This document shows positions 39,579-49,548 of a stretch of 64,000 bases of DNA, piece by piece. A program made the translations under genes and the position numbers. Under the pieces are notes generated by a model. It saw nothing but the letters and a program-made list of their open reading frames with translations. It had not been told where the DNA came from and did not search any database. How positions within the stretch are numbered: position 1 is the first letter of the stretch; each line of letters opens with the position of its first letter. Source of the stretch: Candidatus Rifleibacterium amylolyticum (GTDB lineage Bacteria > Muiribacteriota > Ozemobacteria > Ozemobacterales > Ozemobacteraceae); NCBI GenBank assembly GCA_009917695.1, contig JAACJG010000004.1, forward strand, positions 337,321-401,320, in the 5' to 3' direction.

Positions 39579-40589
39579 ATGACAGGGCACAATCAAGCTG
39601 AACATACATCAGCCCATGTTCTTGATGTCCGCGGGCTCAGTCGCAGCTTCAGTGTGGAAAAGAGCATGGTGCAGAGCGCTTTGGATCGGTTGCGCGGCGT
39701 TGCGCCTCAGACTTTGCGCGCATTGCACGAAGTCAGTTTTTCGATTGCCAGAGGTGAAACTCTTGGTCTGCTTGGCGAAAGTGGTTCTGGCAAGTCTACT
39801 CTTGCTCGCGTTCTTATGGGAATCTATGAGCCAGATTCCGGTTCGGCCAAGCTTTGTGGTCGAGAAATTTTTGGTGTAAGAGGTAGCGAGCGCCTGGCAG
39901 TATTGCGCAATATGCAGATGGTTTTTCAAGATCCATTTGGTTCGCTTGACCCACGTATGACTGTGCGACAGATAATCAGTGAGCCTCTTAAGATTCACGG
40001 CCTGATGCCCAGGGAAAACGTCGAAACTCATCTGGCGCGTGCTCTGACTGACGTCGGGCTAGATGCCGGCGCTCTCGATCTTTACCCCTCTGAATTCAGC
40101 GGTGGGCAGCGGCAGCGCATCGGCATCTGTCGCGCTCTTATGCTTAATCCGGCTTTACTGATCGCCGACGAAGCGGTTTCTGCTCTCGACGTTTCGGTGC
40201 AGGCACAGATTCTTGAACTGCTGATAAGGCTGCGTTCTGAGCGCAACCTGGCGATGCTTTTTATTTCACATGACGTCGCGGTAGTGCGGCAGATTTCTGA
40301 CCGAATAATACTGCTGTATCGCGGGAATCTGGTAGAAGAATTGCCGGCAGATCAGTTGCTCGAGGATGGCTGCCACCCTTATACCAGACACCTTCTTGAA
40401 GCCGCGCTTTTTTTGCGCGAAGGCGATCGCCTGCCCGATGCAATATCCGCGACCGCACTTGTCGAAACAAATGCCGGCTGCTGCTACCGTCCGGTTTGTC
40501 CGCAGGCGGGCAAAGAATGCCAGCAGCGGCCGCTGCTGCGAGAAATCAAGCCCGGGCACCGGGTAGCCTGCCATTTCGCAGGTGAATAG
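39579..40589 (+). CDS. Oligopeptide ABC transporter ATPase, OppF/DppF type
   Basis: 336 aa from ATG 39579, behind AGGAG and one base after the OppD stop; the much longer open frame reaching back to 39273 runs through oppD and is not used. Walker A GESGSGKST (66-74), FQDPFGSLDPRMTV, signature FSGGQRQR, Walker B LLIADEAVSALD and FISHDVAVV are complete. The C-terminal region CCYRPVCPQAGKECQQRP again has the cysteine pattern. Forms the ATPase heterodimer with the preceding protein. Confidence 0.94.
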   Translation: MTGHNQAEHTSAHVLDVRGLSRSFSVEKSMVQSALDRLRGVAPQTLRALHEVSFSIARGETLGLLGESGSGKSTLARVLMGIYEPDSGSAKLCGREIFGVRGSERLAVLRNMQMVFQDPFGSLDPRMTVRQIISEPLKIHGLMPRENVETHLARALTDVGLDAGALDLYPSEFSGGQRQRIGICRALMLNPALLIADEAVSALDVSVQAQILELLIRLRSERNLAMLFISHDVAVVRQISDRIILLYRGNLVEELPADQLLEDGCHPYTRHLLEAALFLREGDRLPDAISATALVETNAGCCYRPVCPQAGKECQQRPLLREIKPGHRVACHFAGE

Positions 40590-40630
40590 CGAATCTATAT
40601 AAAATGGTATTGAAAACTTCGCTTAAACCT

Positions 40631-40664
40631 GTCATTGCGAGGAGCATAGCGACGAAGCAATCTC
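40631..40664. repeat. Dispersed repeat, family A
   Basis: GTCATTGCGAGGAGCATAGC then GACGAAGCAATCTC. Part of a 386-bp gap (40590-40975) that otherwise holds the repeat at 40780-40865 and the promoter at 40905. Confidence 0.9.
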
Positions 40665-40779
40665 ATCGTTTTGAGTAATTTTGAATGAGCTTTTGTATGA
40701 TTATGGGGGCAGGTAATGTTCGGCGAACAGGCAAGCCTTCACCAACTAGGCGCTAGAATGTTGAGATGGTGTCTTTTTT

Positions 40780-40865
40780 GTCATTGCGACTGCGAGGTAT
40801 ATCCGAAGCAGGAAGCAATCTTATTGTCTGTGAGATTGCTTCAGGGCTTTGCCCCTCGCAATGAC
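40780..40865. repeat. Family A repeat as facing arms (hairpin)
   Basis: GTCATTGCGACTGCGAGG...AGCAATCTTA faces GAGATTGCTTCAGGGC...CCTCGCAATGAC, with a spacer of a few bases (TTGTCTGT). Same plan as 33129-33200. Confidence 0.87.
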
Positions 40866-40904
40866 TATTTTAACCGGGCATTGCTGTTTGGGGTACGGCT
40901 TTCG

Positions 40905-40933
40905 TTGACTTCCCGTTGATGCTCGTTTATAAT
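40905..40933 (+). promoter_or_regulatory. Strong sigma-70-type promoter of the MutL-like operon
   Basis: TTGACT (40905-40910), 17 bp, perfect TATAAT (40928-40933); ATG 40976 follows behind GGAGG. Among the best consensus matches in the window. Confidence 0.8.
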
Positions 40934-40975
40934 CCATAGCTTGTAATTGCAAATTTGTGTTTTGGAGGTCTTTCC

Positions 40976-42301
40976 ATGAGCGTTGTCTGGCGACCGCCCA
41001 GGAAACTGCTGCCCATTCTGGCGCTTTTCCTGTGTCTGGTATCGACTATGGTTCTTGTGGCACAACAGGATGAAGTTCCGGCTGCCACCGCTGTTCAGTC
41101 AGAGATGACTGAGATCACGGAAGAAGTTATCGGTGACGATAGCGTTGCACCAGATGATGTTCAACCATCGACCACGGAAACAGCTGCCGCCGACGAACAA
41201 GCCGGCGAAACCCTGAGCAGCAGCGATGCTACTGCGACTCAACCAGCAGCTCAATCGCTTCCTGAAATCAGCGAGACCCAGACTGAACCTGTTACTTCAC
41301 CAGCACAAACTGTGCAGACGGAAACTGCCGATACCCCTGTCGCGCCTGACGCTGGCGCTGCCGCTGTTGCCGCTGACGAAGTAAGTAAGCCAGTTGCCGA
41401 GCCGGCCGTCGATGAAACCGAAAAGCCTGCTGCTGCCTCAGTTGCTGTTGCAGTTGCCGAACCGGCGAAAGAACCGGTCGTCGATGCTGGCCAGCAGTAT
41501 TTCGACATGAAACGCGCCAACGTTCTGGTCGTCATTCTTACCTTGATGGCCTTTGTCAGCTATTACACATTTCATGCCCAGCGTGGTAAAGAGCTGTTCA
41601 TCAGACGCATCAGCGGTCTGTCGGCGCTCGAAGACGCTGTAGGTCGTGCTACCGAAATGGGTCGCGGCGTTCTTTACATTCCGGGCATCATGGATATGGA
41701 CGACATTCAGACCATTGCCGGCGTTACCATCATGGGTCACGTCGCCAAGAAAACAGCTGAATACGATACTCCGCTGTTCGCGCCGATGACCAGATCTTTC
41801 GTCATGTCGGTTGCGCAGGAAATCGTCAAACAGTCATACCTCGAAAAGGGCCGCCCGGACGCTTACCGCCCCGACCGCATCAACTACCTTACTGATGACC
41901 AGTTTGGTTATGTCGCTGGTGTCGGCGGCATCATGATGCGCGAAAAGCCGGCCGCCTGCTTTTATCTCGGCACTTTCTACGCCGAATCACTGATTCTCGC
42001 CGAAACCGGTAACGCGGTCGGCGCCATTCAGATCGCCGGTACTGCCGAACCTTCGCAGATTCCGTTCTTCGTAGCAGCCTGCGACTACACGCTGATCGGC
42101 GAAGAGCTCTTCGCGGCATCGGCCTACCTTTCCAAAAACCCAAAAGAAGTCGGCTCTCTCAAAGGGCAGGATATCATCAAGCTGCTTATCATTCTGGTGA
42201 TGATCGTCGGCACCTTGCTGGTAACCATTGCGCAAACCGAGTATGGCGCTGGCACCGTATTCGCCACGCTAGCCGAAAACTTTATGCGACTGTTGAAGTG
42301 A
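40976..42301 (+). CDS. DUF6754-like membrane protein, first gene of MutL-like operon
   Basis: 441 aa, with an N-terminal hydrophobic signal (LLPILALFLCLVSTMVLVA), a 130-residue extracytoplasmic Ala/Glu/Pro/Thr-rich linker, a transmembrane helix (NVLVVILTLMAFVSYYTF) and a conserved domain beginning ISGLSALEDAVGRATEMGRG and VLYIPGIMDMDDIQTIAGVTI. A final helix (IIKLLIILVMIVGTLLVTIA) precedes the C-terminus. The conserved part resembles the uncharacterised DUF6754 family as I remember it. GGAGG and a strong promoter support the start. Its role is probably structural, in a membrane complex with the next genes. Confidence 0.7.
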   Translation: MSVVWRPPRKLLPILALFLCLVSTMVLVAQQDEVPAATAVQSEMTEITEEVIGDDSVAPDDVQPSTTETAAADEQAGETLSSSDATATQPAAQSLPEISETQTEPVTSPAQTVQTETADTPVAPDAGAAAVAADEVSKPVAEPAVDETEKPAAASVAVAVAEPAKEPVVDAGQQYFDMKRANVLVVILTLMAFVSYYTFHAQRGKELFIRRISGLSALEDAVGRATEMGRGVLYIPGIMDMDDIQTIAGVTIMGHVAKKTAEYDTPLFAPMTRSFVMSVAQEIVKQSYLEKGRPDAYRPDRINYLTDDQFGYVAGVGGIMMREKPAACFYLGTFYAESLILAETGNAVGAIQIAGTAEPSQIPFFVAACDYTLIGEELFAASAYLSKNPKEVGSLKGQDIIKLLIILVMIVGTLLVTIAQTEYGAGTVFATLAENFMRLLK

Positions 42302-42312
42302 GGTAGACATAA

Positions 42313-43200
42313 ATGCTTTTTATTAAAAGAACATTACCGCTTATAATTACGTTTTTTACCGGGATTATCATGATAATCGCCTTTTTCAGCGGCCCGGCGC
42401 TGCCTTCGGTTAAGGCTCTCGAAGATACTTTCCCGAAGTGGATTCAGGTTATCATGTCTTTCACCATGCTGCTTGGTGCGTTCAGCCTGTTGCGCATCAA
42501 TCTCAACAAGATTTCGCGCAAGGTTGACGGCTGGGGTTACAGTCTGGCGCTGGTCATCGGCTTTTTGACCATGGCCATTCTCGGCTTCCTTTCAGGCAGC
42601 TGGCCAATGTTCGACCGTGACATCAAGGTTGGCGAAAAGTATTATCTGCTTGCTGAAAACAGCATGTCTGACCGTCTGGTTACCGTTGTCGGCTCTTCAG
42701 TCGATGAAGAAGGGAATCCGGTCGTCGATGTTACCGCTGATCCGATACCTGGTCAGCCCGTGCCGGCACCTGAGCGTGCGCCGGTTTATCGCCTCAAGGG
42801 CACTTTCATGGCCTGGATCAACAGCGTTCAGCAGGTGCTTTTTCAGGGCGTTTTCAAAGCCGCGCAGGCGACGATGTTCTCTCTGCTCGCTTTCTTTGTA
42901 GCGTCAGCATCGTTTCGCGCTTTCAGGGTTAAGTCGAAAGAAGCCGGTCTGCTCATGGGCGCGGCCTTTATCGTTATGCTTGGCAACGTGCCGATCGGCA
43001 ATCTGGTCAGCCGTCTGCTTTCTTATATTCCGCTCATCGGCCCCTATCTCGACATTGCCATGATCAAGGAATGGATCCTGGCATACCCGAGTTCAGCCGC
43101 TCAGAGCGCAATTCTGGTCGGTGCCATGCTCGGTTACATTTCGGCTTCAATGAAGATCATCTTCGGGGTAGAGCGCTCTCACCTCGGTGGCGAAGGCTAA
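42313..43200 (+). CDS. Membrane protein of MutL-like operon, 295 aa
   Basis: Six or seven hydrophobic helices: LPLIITFFTGIIMIIAFFSG, WIQVIMSFTMLLGAFSLL, YSLALVIGFLTMAILGFL, then a roughly 75-residue soluble segment (DIKVGEKYYLLAENSM...) and three to four more helices (ATMFSLLAFFVASASFRAF, LLMGAAFIVMLGN, ILVGAMLGYISASMKII). No family is recognised. It begins 11 bp after the previous stop. Likely an integral subunit of the putative complex; transport cannot be claimed from sequence. Confidence 0.7.
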   Translation: MLFIKRTLPLIITFFTGIIMIIAFFSGPALPSVKALEDTFPKWIQVIMSFTMLLGAFSLLRINLNKISRKVDGWGYSLALVIGFLTMAILGFLSGSWPMFDRDIKVGEKYYLLAENSMSDRLVTVVGSSVDEEGNPVVDVTADPIPGQPVPAPERAPVYRLKGTFMAWINSVQQVLFQGVFKAAQATMFSLLAFFVASASFRAFRVKSKEAGLLMGAAFIVMLGNVPIGNLVSRLLSYIPLIGPYLDIAMIKEWILAYPSSAAQSAILVGAMLGYISASMKIIFGVERSHLGGEG

Positions 43201-43210
43201 GGAGACAAAT

Positions 43211-44113
43211 ATGGAATTCTTCATCAAACTCAAAAACCTTGACCGCCGCTGGGTGTTCTTGTTCGTAGCCGCTTCTGTTGTGCTGCCGATGATTTTCAAG
43301 TTCGATTTTCCGGTATTTCCGGGCAAATCGGTAGCTGGTCTGCACGACTTTGTCGAAAAGCTCCCGGAAGGCACACGCTGCTTTCTGTCGTTCGATTACG
43401 ACCCTGCCTCTGAGCCTGAACTTGGGCCCTCTGCTATAGCCATTCTGGCCCACATGTTCAGAAGGGGCGTTAAGCCGATGTGTGGTGGCAACTGGCCTCT
43501 TGGCGGCGAAATGGCTGAAGCAGCTCTCGATAAGGCGACCAAGATCTATATGTCCACCTACGATGAAATGAAGGCGGCCGGAAAACTGGCGCCAGGATGC
43601 AAGCCAACTCTGGTCAAAGGCGAAGATTACGTTAACCTCGGTTACAAACCGGGTGCGATCATTCACGTTAAGGCGTTGGTTACTGATTTCATGGGCCCGT
43701 ATCCGTCTGATCGCGATGGCAACTCGACCAAAGAAATGGCGATCTTCAAGAATCCCGATGGTCGCAAATTCTCGATGAGTGATGTCGGCATCATCATCAG
43801 CTTTACTGCCGGCACCGGCGGTATCGAATCTTTCATCAACGTGGCTGGCGATCATAAGCGCCCGATGGCGGCCGGCTGCACTTCGGTCAATATTCCGCGT
43901 TTTATCACCTATATGCAGACCGGGCAGCTGGTTGGCATGACTGGTGGACTTCCCGGCGCTGCCGAGTATGAAAAGCTGATCGATTACATGGGTAAAGGCC
44001 GCGAGGGCATGGCTCCGCAGTCTATTGCACATCTGGTTATCATGCTGTTCATCATCGTGGGCAATATCGCGTTTATTGCCGAGCAGAGAGCCGCCAAGCG
44101 GAAAAAGGCCTGA
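43211..44113 (+). CDS. Two-helix protein with large exported domain, MutL-like operon
   Basis: 300 aa from ATG 43211 with AAGGAG upstream. An N-terminal helix (WVFLFVAASVVLPMIF) and a C-terminal helix (HLVIMLFIIVGNIAFIA) flank about 230 soluble residues, probably outside the membrane. This domain contains CFLSFDYDPASEPELGPSA, AHMFRRGVKPMCGGNWPLGG, IISFTAGTGGIESFINVAGD and PMAAGCTSVNIPRF. No catalytic motif is recognised. Conserved-looking glycine-rich loops suggest ligand binding. Unknown function. Confidence 0.68.
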   Translation: MEFFIKLKNLDRRWVFLFVAASVVLPMIFKFDFPVFPGKSVAGLHDFVEKLPEGTRCFLSFDYDPASEPELGPSAIAILAHMFRRGVKPMCGGNWPLGGEMAEAALDKATKIYMSTYDEMKAAGKLAPGCKPTLVKGEDYVNLGYKPGAIIHVKALVTDFMGPYPSDRDGNSTKEMAIFKNPDGRKFSMSDVGIIISFTAGTGGIESFINVAGDHKRPMAAGCTSVNIPRFITYMQTGQLVGMTGGLPGAAEYEKLIDYMGKGREGMAPQSIAHLVIMLFIIVGNIAFIAEQRAAKRKKA

Positions 44114-44128
44114 GGAGGGAATAACACC

Positions 44129-44791
44129 ATGACTACAATTACGCTTTCAATCTGGGTTGGTGCATTCATCACCCTGTGCTGTTTCAGCTTTCTGATCAAG
44201 GATAACCCGTTCTATCGCTTTGCCGAACACCTGTTCGTCGGCGTTTCAGCTGGTTACTATTTCTCGCTGATTTCTTTTCATCAGGTTCTCAAGCCGAACC
44301 TGCTGGCCAAAATCATGCCGGCATACTTTGCGACCGGTCAGGCTGCCAGTGCGCCGCCCGAATATTCTCTGCTGATACCCGGCTTTCTCGGCATTCTCAT
44401 GCTGTTCAGGCTTTCTGCTTCATATTCATGGATCAGCCGTTTCACTGTCGCCTTCGTTATGGGCGTATCGACCGGTCTGGCCATCGTTTATTCAACCCAG
44501 CAGTTCCTGATTCCGCAGGTTGCCAAGGCGATCAGACCTATCGTCGTCGCCGGCGATTACTTTCAGAGCTTCTCAAATCTCGTGCTGGTAATTGGCTCGA
44601 TCTCGTGCCTGTTCTACTTCTTTTTCAGCACCGAGCATCGTGGTCCGGTCTATGGCAACGTCGCCCGCGTCGGCATCTGGTTTTTGATGATCAGCTTCGG
44701 CGCTTCGTTCGGCGCTACCGTCATGGGTCGTATTTCGCTGCTTATCGGCCGTTTCCAGTTTCTGTTGTCGGAATGGCTGAAGATAGTCTAA
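44129..44791 (+). CDS. Polytopic membrane protein of MutL-like operon, 220 aa
   Basis: About six transmembrane helices in a compact protein (LSIWVGAFITLCCFSFLI, HLFVGVSAGYYFSLISF, LLIPGFLGILMLFRL, FTVAFVMGVSTGLAIVY, LVLVIGSISCLFYFFF, GIWFLMISFGASFGATVMG). AGGAGGG precedes the start. It lies 15 bp after the previous gene. No family is recognised. Confidence 0.7.
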   Translation: MTTITLSIWVGAFITLCCFSFLIKDNPFYRFAEHLFVGVSAGYYFSLISFHQVLKPNLLAKIMPAYFATGQAASAPPEYSLLIPGFLGILMLFRLSASYSWISRFTVAFVMGVSTGLAIVYSTQQFLIPQVAKAIRPIVVAGDYFQSFSNLVLVIGSISCLFYFFFSTEHRGPVYGNVARVGIWFLMISFGASFGATVMGRISLLIGRFQFLLSEWLKIV

Positions 44792-44806
44792 TGGAGCGTT
44801 GATTCG

Positions 44807-45137
44807 ATGGGAATGTGGACGATTCCGAAAGAGCCGACGGAGGAACAGAAATTTTCCGCCGCCGAACTCGACGAGTTTACCGCAGCTATTGCTACGGCTG
44901 TCTACGCCCGTCGCATGAGCGTTCCGGTCATCATGGCGCTCGAAATGGCCAAGCCGCTGTCCTTTCTGGGATACAGCAGTCTGGTCGTTTTCGGCCCAAT
45001 TCTCGAAATGATAATCGACCCGGTCAAGATGGAAAAGTTTCAGGCGCTGCTGGCTGATCGCAGCCGGATCGAGCGCCTGATCGTCAGCATCGAAGACCTG
45101 GAAAAGTCTAAAACAGAAGACAAGGAAGGTGAATCAC

Positions 45138-45151
<14 letters not shown>
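44807..45151 (+). CDS. Small protein of MutL-like operon, 114 aa
   Basis: No clear membrane span; helical, with an amphipathic middle (SVPVIMALEMAKPLSFLGYSSLVVF) and a charged tail (RLIVSIEDLEKSKTEDKEG). It may be peripheral to the membrane or re-entrant. It lies 15 bp after the polytopic gene and its 3' end overlaps the MutL-like start by 14 bp, indicating translational coupling with that ATPase. No family recognised. Confidence 0.65.
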
Positions 45152-46943
<1,792 letters not shown>

Positions 46944-46961
46944 GCGAAAGGACAATAATCA

Positions 46962-48086
46962 ATGGCCAGTGCATATACCCCAGGTCTCAAAATCGTTGCA
47001 AGAACACTAGTCGAAAAAGACAGAAGACTGCCGCTCAAAGGCGACGTTCATGTTAAGAAGGGCGATCGCGTGACTGCCGAAACGGTAGTTGCCTCGACCA
47101 ATCTGCCGGGAAACGTTTTTCCGGTTAATATAGCCAACATGCTTGGCTGCGAAGCCCGCGAAATTACTGATTTTCTCGTGAAAAAAGAAGGTGACCTTCT
47201 CGAAAAAGATGATGTCATTGCCGAAACTCAGGGTTTTTTCGGGTTTTTCAAAACTTTCGTGCGTTCGCCAATCAAGGGAACAGTCGAAAGTCTTTCGACC
47301 GTAACCGGTCAGGCAATTCTGCGTGAACCGCCGATTCCGGTCGAAGTCCATGCCTATGTTGATGGCGTTATCGATGACGTATACCCCGAAGAAGGCGTTA
47401 AGGTAAATACCGCTGCGACTTTTATTCAGGGCATTTTCGGTATTGGGCCCGAAGTCATCGGCGATCTCAAGATGGCGGTTAATTCGCCTTCAGACGTTCT
47501 CGACAAAGACAACATCAAGCTTGAGCACAAAGGCAAGATCATTGTCGGCGGCTCTCTGGTAACAGCTGCCGCGCTCGACCGTGCTGTTGAACTCGGTGTC
47601 AAAGGTGTTATCGTCGGTGGTTATGATGCGCACGATCTCAAAGAATTTCTCGGTTACGATCTTGGCGTCGCCATCACCGGAACCGAAGACAAAGGCATAA
47701 CTCTGGTCGTCACCGAAGGTTTCGGCAAGATCAATATGGCCAAAAAGACCTTCGATCTGCTCAAGAACGCCGAAGGCCGCAAAACCTCGATCAATGGCGC
47801 AACTCAGATTCGCGCCGGTGTTATCAGACCCGAAGTCGTTATTCCGCTCGCAGATGCTAATATCGCCGATCAGAAACATGCCGCCAACACTGGTATGACG
47901 GTAGGCACTCTGGTGCGCATCATTCGCCAGCCTCACTTTGGTGAAGTTGCCAAAGTAGTTTCGCTGCCTGAAAAGCCGGTAATCATACCTTCAGAAGCCA
48001 AAGTTCGCGTTGTTGAAATCGAAACACTGTCGGCAGGTGAAAAAATGATTCTGCCGCGTGCCAATGTGGAAATAATCGAAGAATAA
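46962..48086 (+). CDS. Barrel-sandwich/KOW-like protein paired with MutL-like ATPase
   Basis: 374 aa, soluble. The N-terminal half has two barrel-sandwich-like repeats (GDVHVKKGDRVTAETVVAS, FVRSPIKGTVESLSTVTGQ, VEVHAYVDGVIDDVYPEEGV) resembling RnfC or biotinyl/lipoyl-type hammerheads, but no MKM modification site. A Gly-rich middle (GKIIVGGSLVTAAALDRAVE, GVKGVIVGGYDAHDLKEFLG) looks like a nucleotide- or ligand-binding alpha/beta segment. The C-terminus (TVGTLVRIIRQPHFGEVAKV) looks like a KOW-type barrel. It lies 18 bp after the ATPase gene. Likely a soluble partner of the ATPase. Confidence 0.65.
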   Translation: MASAYTPGLKIVARTLVEKDRRLPLKGDVHVKKGDRVTAETVVASTNLPGNVFPVNIANMLGCEAREITDFLVKKEGDLLEKDDVIAETQGFFGFFKTFVRSPIKGTVESLSTVTGQAILREPPIPVEVHAYVDGVIDDVYPEEGVKVNTAATFIQGIFGIGPEVIGDLKMAVNSPSDVLDKDNIKLEHKGKIIVGGSLVTAAALDRAVELGVKGVIVGGYDAHDLKEFLGYDLGVAITGTEDKGITLVVTEGFGKINMAKKTFDLLKNAEGRKTSINGATQIRAGVIRPEVVIPLADANIADQKHAANTGMTVGTLVRIIRQPHFGEVAKVVSLPEKPVIIPSEAKVRVVEIETLSAGEKMILPRANVEIIEE

Positions 48087-48090
48087 GACA

Positions 48091-49320
48091 ATGACAGAAA
48101 AATTCAAAGATATCGATCCCGAACAGCTAAAAAAGGAAGTTAAGGAAGAACTCATCAAACGCGAGATTCTCATGGGTCTCGAAGAAGATGAAATCGATCT
48201 TTTTGAACTGTTCAGAGTTCTGGTTAAACACTGGAAGCTTGTCATCGTCATGCCCTTTGTGGTAGCAGTGCTGGTCGCCCTGTACAGTTTGACCCTGCCC
48301 AACTACTTCAAGGCGAACTCAACGATTTTCGTTCATTCGAACAGCAAGCTCAGTGCTCTCAGCAGTCTGCCGTTTGCAGGAATGATTCCGGGGCTTGGTG
48401 GCGGTGGCGGTGGCGCCGAATATCTGATGGTATATCTCAAGAGCCGCACGATGAGCGATCGAATTATAAAGCGCTTTGGTGTGGCGACCAATCCGGCGAT
48501 TGTCGGCGAGAAACCCAAAGAAGATATCAAGTATGATGAAATTCTCAAAATCGTAGATAAGATTGTGTCGGTTGATAAAGACAAGGATGGCTTGATAACT
48601 ATATCGGCTGAAACACTCTCTCCGGAAGTCTCTGCCGAGATTGCCATGGCTTATGTAGACTATCTCAGCAGCTTCGCCCGTGGGCCGCAGAAAGAGAAAC
48701 GTGTGTTTATCGAACAGCAGCTCGAAAAAGTCAGCAAAGAACTTGAGCAGGCAGAAGAAACCTTCAAGGCTTTTCAAGATAAACACCAGATGTTTGCTCT
48801 TGAAAAACAGGCTGCAACTGTGATCGAGAAGCTGGCCAGGCTCGAAGCCGAGAAAATTGGAGCCGGTGTGTCTCTGCAGATGCAGGAAAGCCTGCTCAAG
48901 TCATCCGGCAGTGTGCCTGAACTGGTGAAGATTGAAGGCCAGAAGGTCTCCGAAGAAGCAAAAATAGCTGCTCTCGAAAAAGAAATAGGCTCAACCGAAA
49001 AAGAAATCGCACAATTGCCGCAGCTGGCTCTCGAATTCGCCCGCCTTCAGCGAAATCTAAAGGTCAAAGAAAAAGTGTTTGGTGTTCTGACCGAACAGCA
49101 CGAAATGGCCAAAATAGCTGAAGCCGAAGAAGGCAGCCAGTTCGAAGTCATCGATGTGGCACGGGCTCCTGAACTTAAATCAAAGCCACGCCGTTCAATC
49201 ATGGTTATTCTGGCTGGTTTGAGCGCCGGCGTTCTGGGCGTGTTCGCAGCCTTTCTGATCGAGTTCATCCGTCGTCGCAAAGAACAGGAAGCGAAGCACG
49301 CCGCCCCGGCTGCCGCCTGA
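48091..49320 (+). CDS. Wzz/GumC-type chain-length determinant protein
   Basis: 409 aa. An N-terminal soluble helix leads to a Wzz domain: EIDLFELFRVLVKHWKLVIV with the first transmembrane helix, TLPNYFKANSTIFV, and GLITISAETLSPEVSAEIAM. A long periplasmic coiled coil (residues about 190-340) precedes the second transmembrane helix (SIMVILAGLSAGVLGVFAAF) and a short basic-Ala tail with no kinase domain. Such proteins set polysaccharide chain length or help export. It starts 4 bp after the previous stop, so it shares the MutL-like operon; the polysaccharide locus begins 2.6 kb downstream. Confidence 0.86.
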   Translation: MTEKFKDIDPEQLKKEVKEELIKREILMGLEEDEIDLFELFRVLVKHWKLVIVMPFVVAVLVALYSLTLPNYFKANSTIFVHSNSKLSALSSLPFAGMIPGLGGGGGGAEYLMVYLKSRTMSDRIIKRFGVATNPAIVGEKPKEDIKYDEILKIVDKIVSVDKDKDGLITISAETLSPEVSAEIAMAYVDYLSSFARGPQKEKRVFIEQQLEKVSKELEQAEETFKAFQDKHQMFALEKQAATVIEKLARLEAEKIGAGVSLQMQESLLKSSGSVPELVKIEGQKVSEEAKIAALEKEIGSTEKEIAQLPQLALEFARLQRNLKVKEKVFGVLTEQHEMAKIAEAEEGSQFEVIDVARAPELKSKPRRSIMVILAGLSAGVLGVFAAFLIEFIRRRKEQEAKHAAPAAA

Positions 49321-49346
49321 TCTGTTCTAACTTCTGTAACAACGCG

Positions 49347-49378
49347 TAGGGGTTCAACCTGTTGAACCCCTATTCTTT
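49347..49378 (+). terminator. Terminator-like hairpin (family E repeat) after the MutL-like operon
   Basis: TAGGGGTTCAA and TTGAACCCCTA pair over 11 bp around CCTG, then TTCTTTAT. It has the same GTAGGGG opening as the hairpin at 27286-27309, so it may be a dispersed repeat used as a terminator. The rest of the 228-bp gap holds a family C repeat and AT-rich DNA. Confidence 0.65.
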
Positions 49379-49447
49379 ATAAGATGATAATTGCAGAATC
49401 TTTATTAAGAAAAATGGCTTCGTTTCCGCTGTTATTAATAGCACAAT

Positions 49448-49483
49448 GCTCGTGCTCGTGCTCGTGCTCGTAATCGTAATCGA
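49448..49483. repeat. Dispersed repeat, family C
   Basis: Four CTCGTG units (GCTCGTGCTCGTGCTCGTG) followed by CTCGTAATCGTAATCG. Confidence 0.8.
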
Positions 49484-49548
49484 AAGAATCGTTTTCTCTC
49501 TGTTTTCGTGATTATAACAACTTTACAAAATAATGCAGGTGTTTCTCA

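Noticed and set aside
40716-40919. 67-codon frame between oppF and the MutL-like operon
   Set aside because: Runs through a family A repeat pair and into the promoter; it has no ribosome-binding site.
48580-48625. EF-hand calcium loop in the Wzz-like protein (DKDKDGLITIS)
   Set aside because: The GLITIS strand at this place is normal in Wzz proteins and the loop lacks the acidic residue at position 12.
49448-49483. CRISPR-like direct repeats
   Set aside because: The CTCGTG units are contiguous without spacers and no cas genes are near; it is a dispersed low-complexity repeat.
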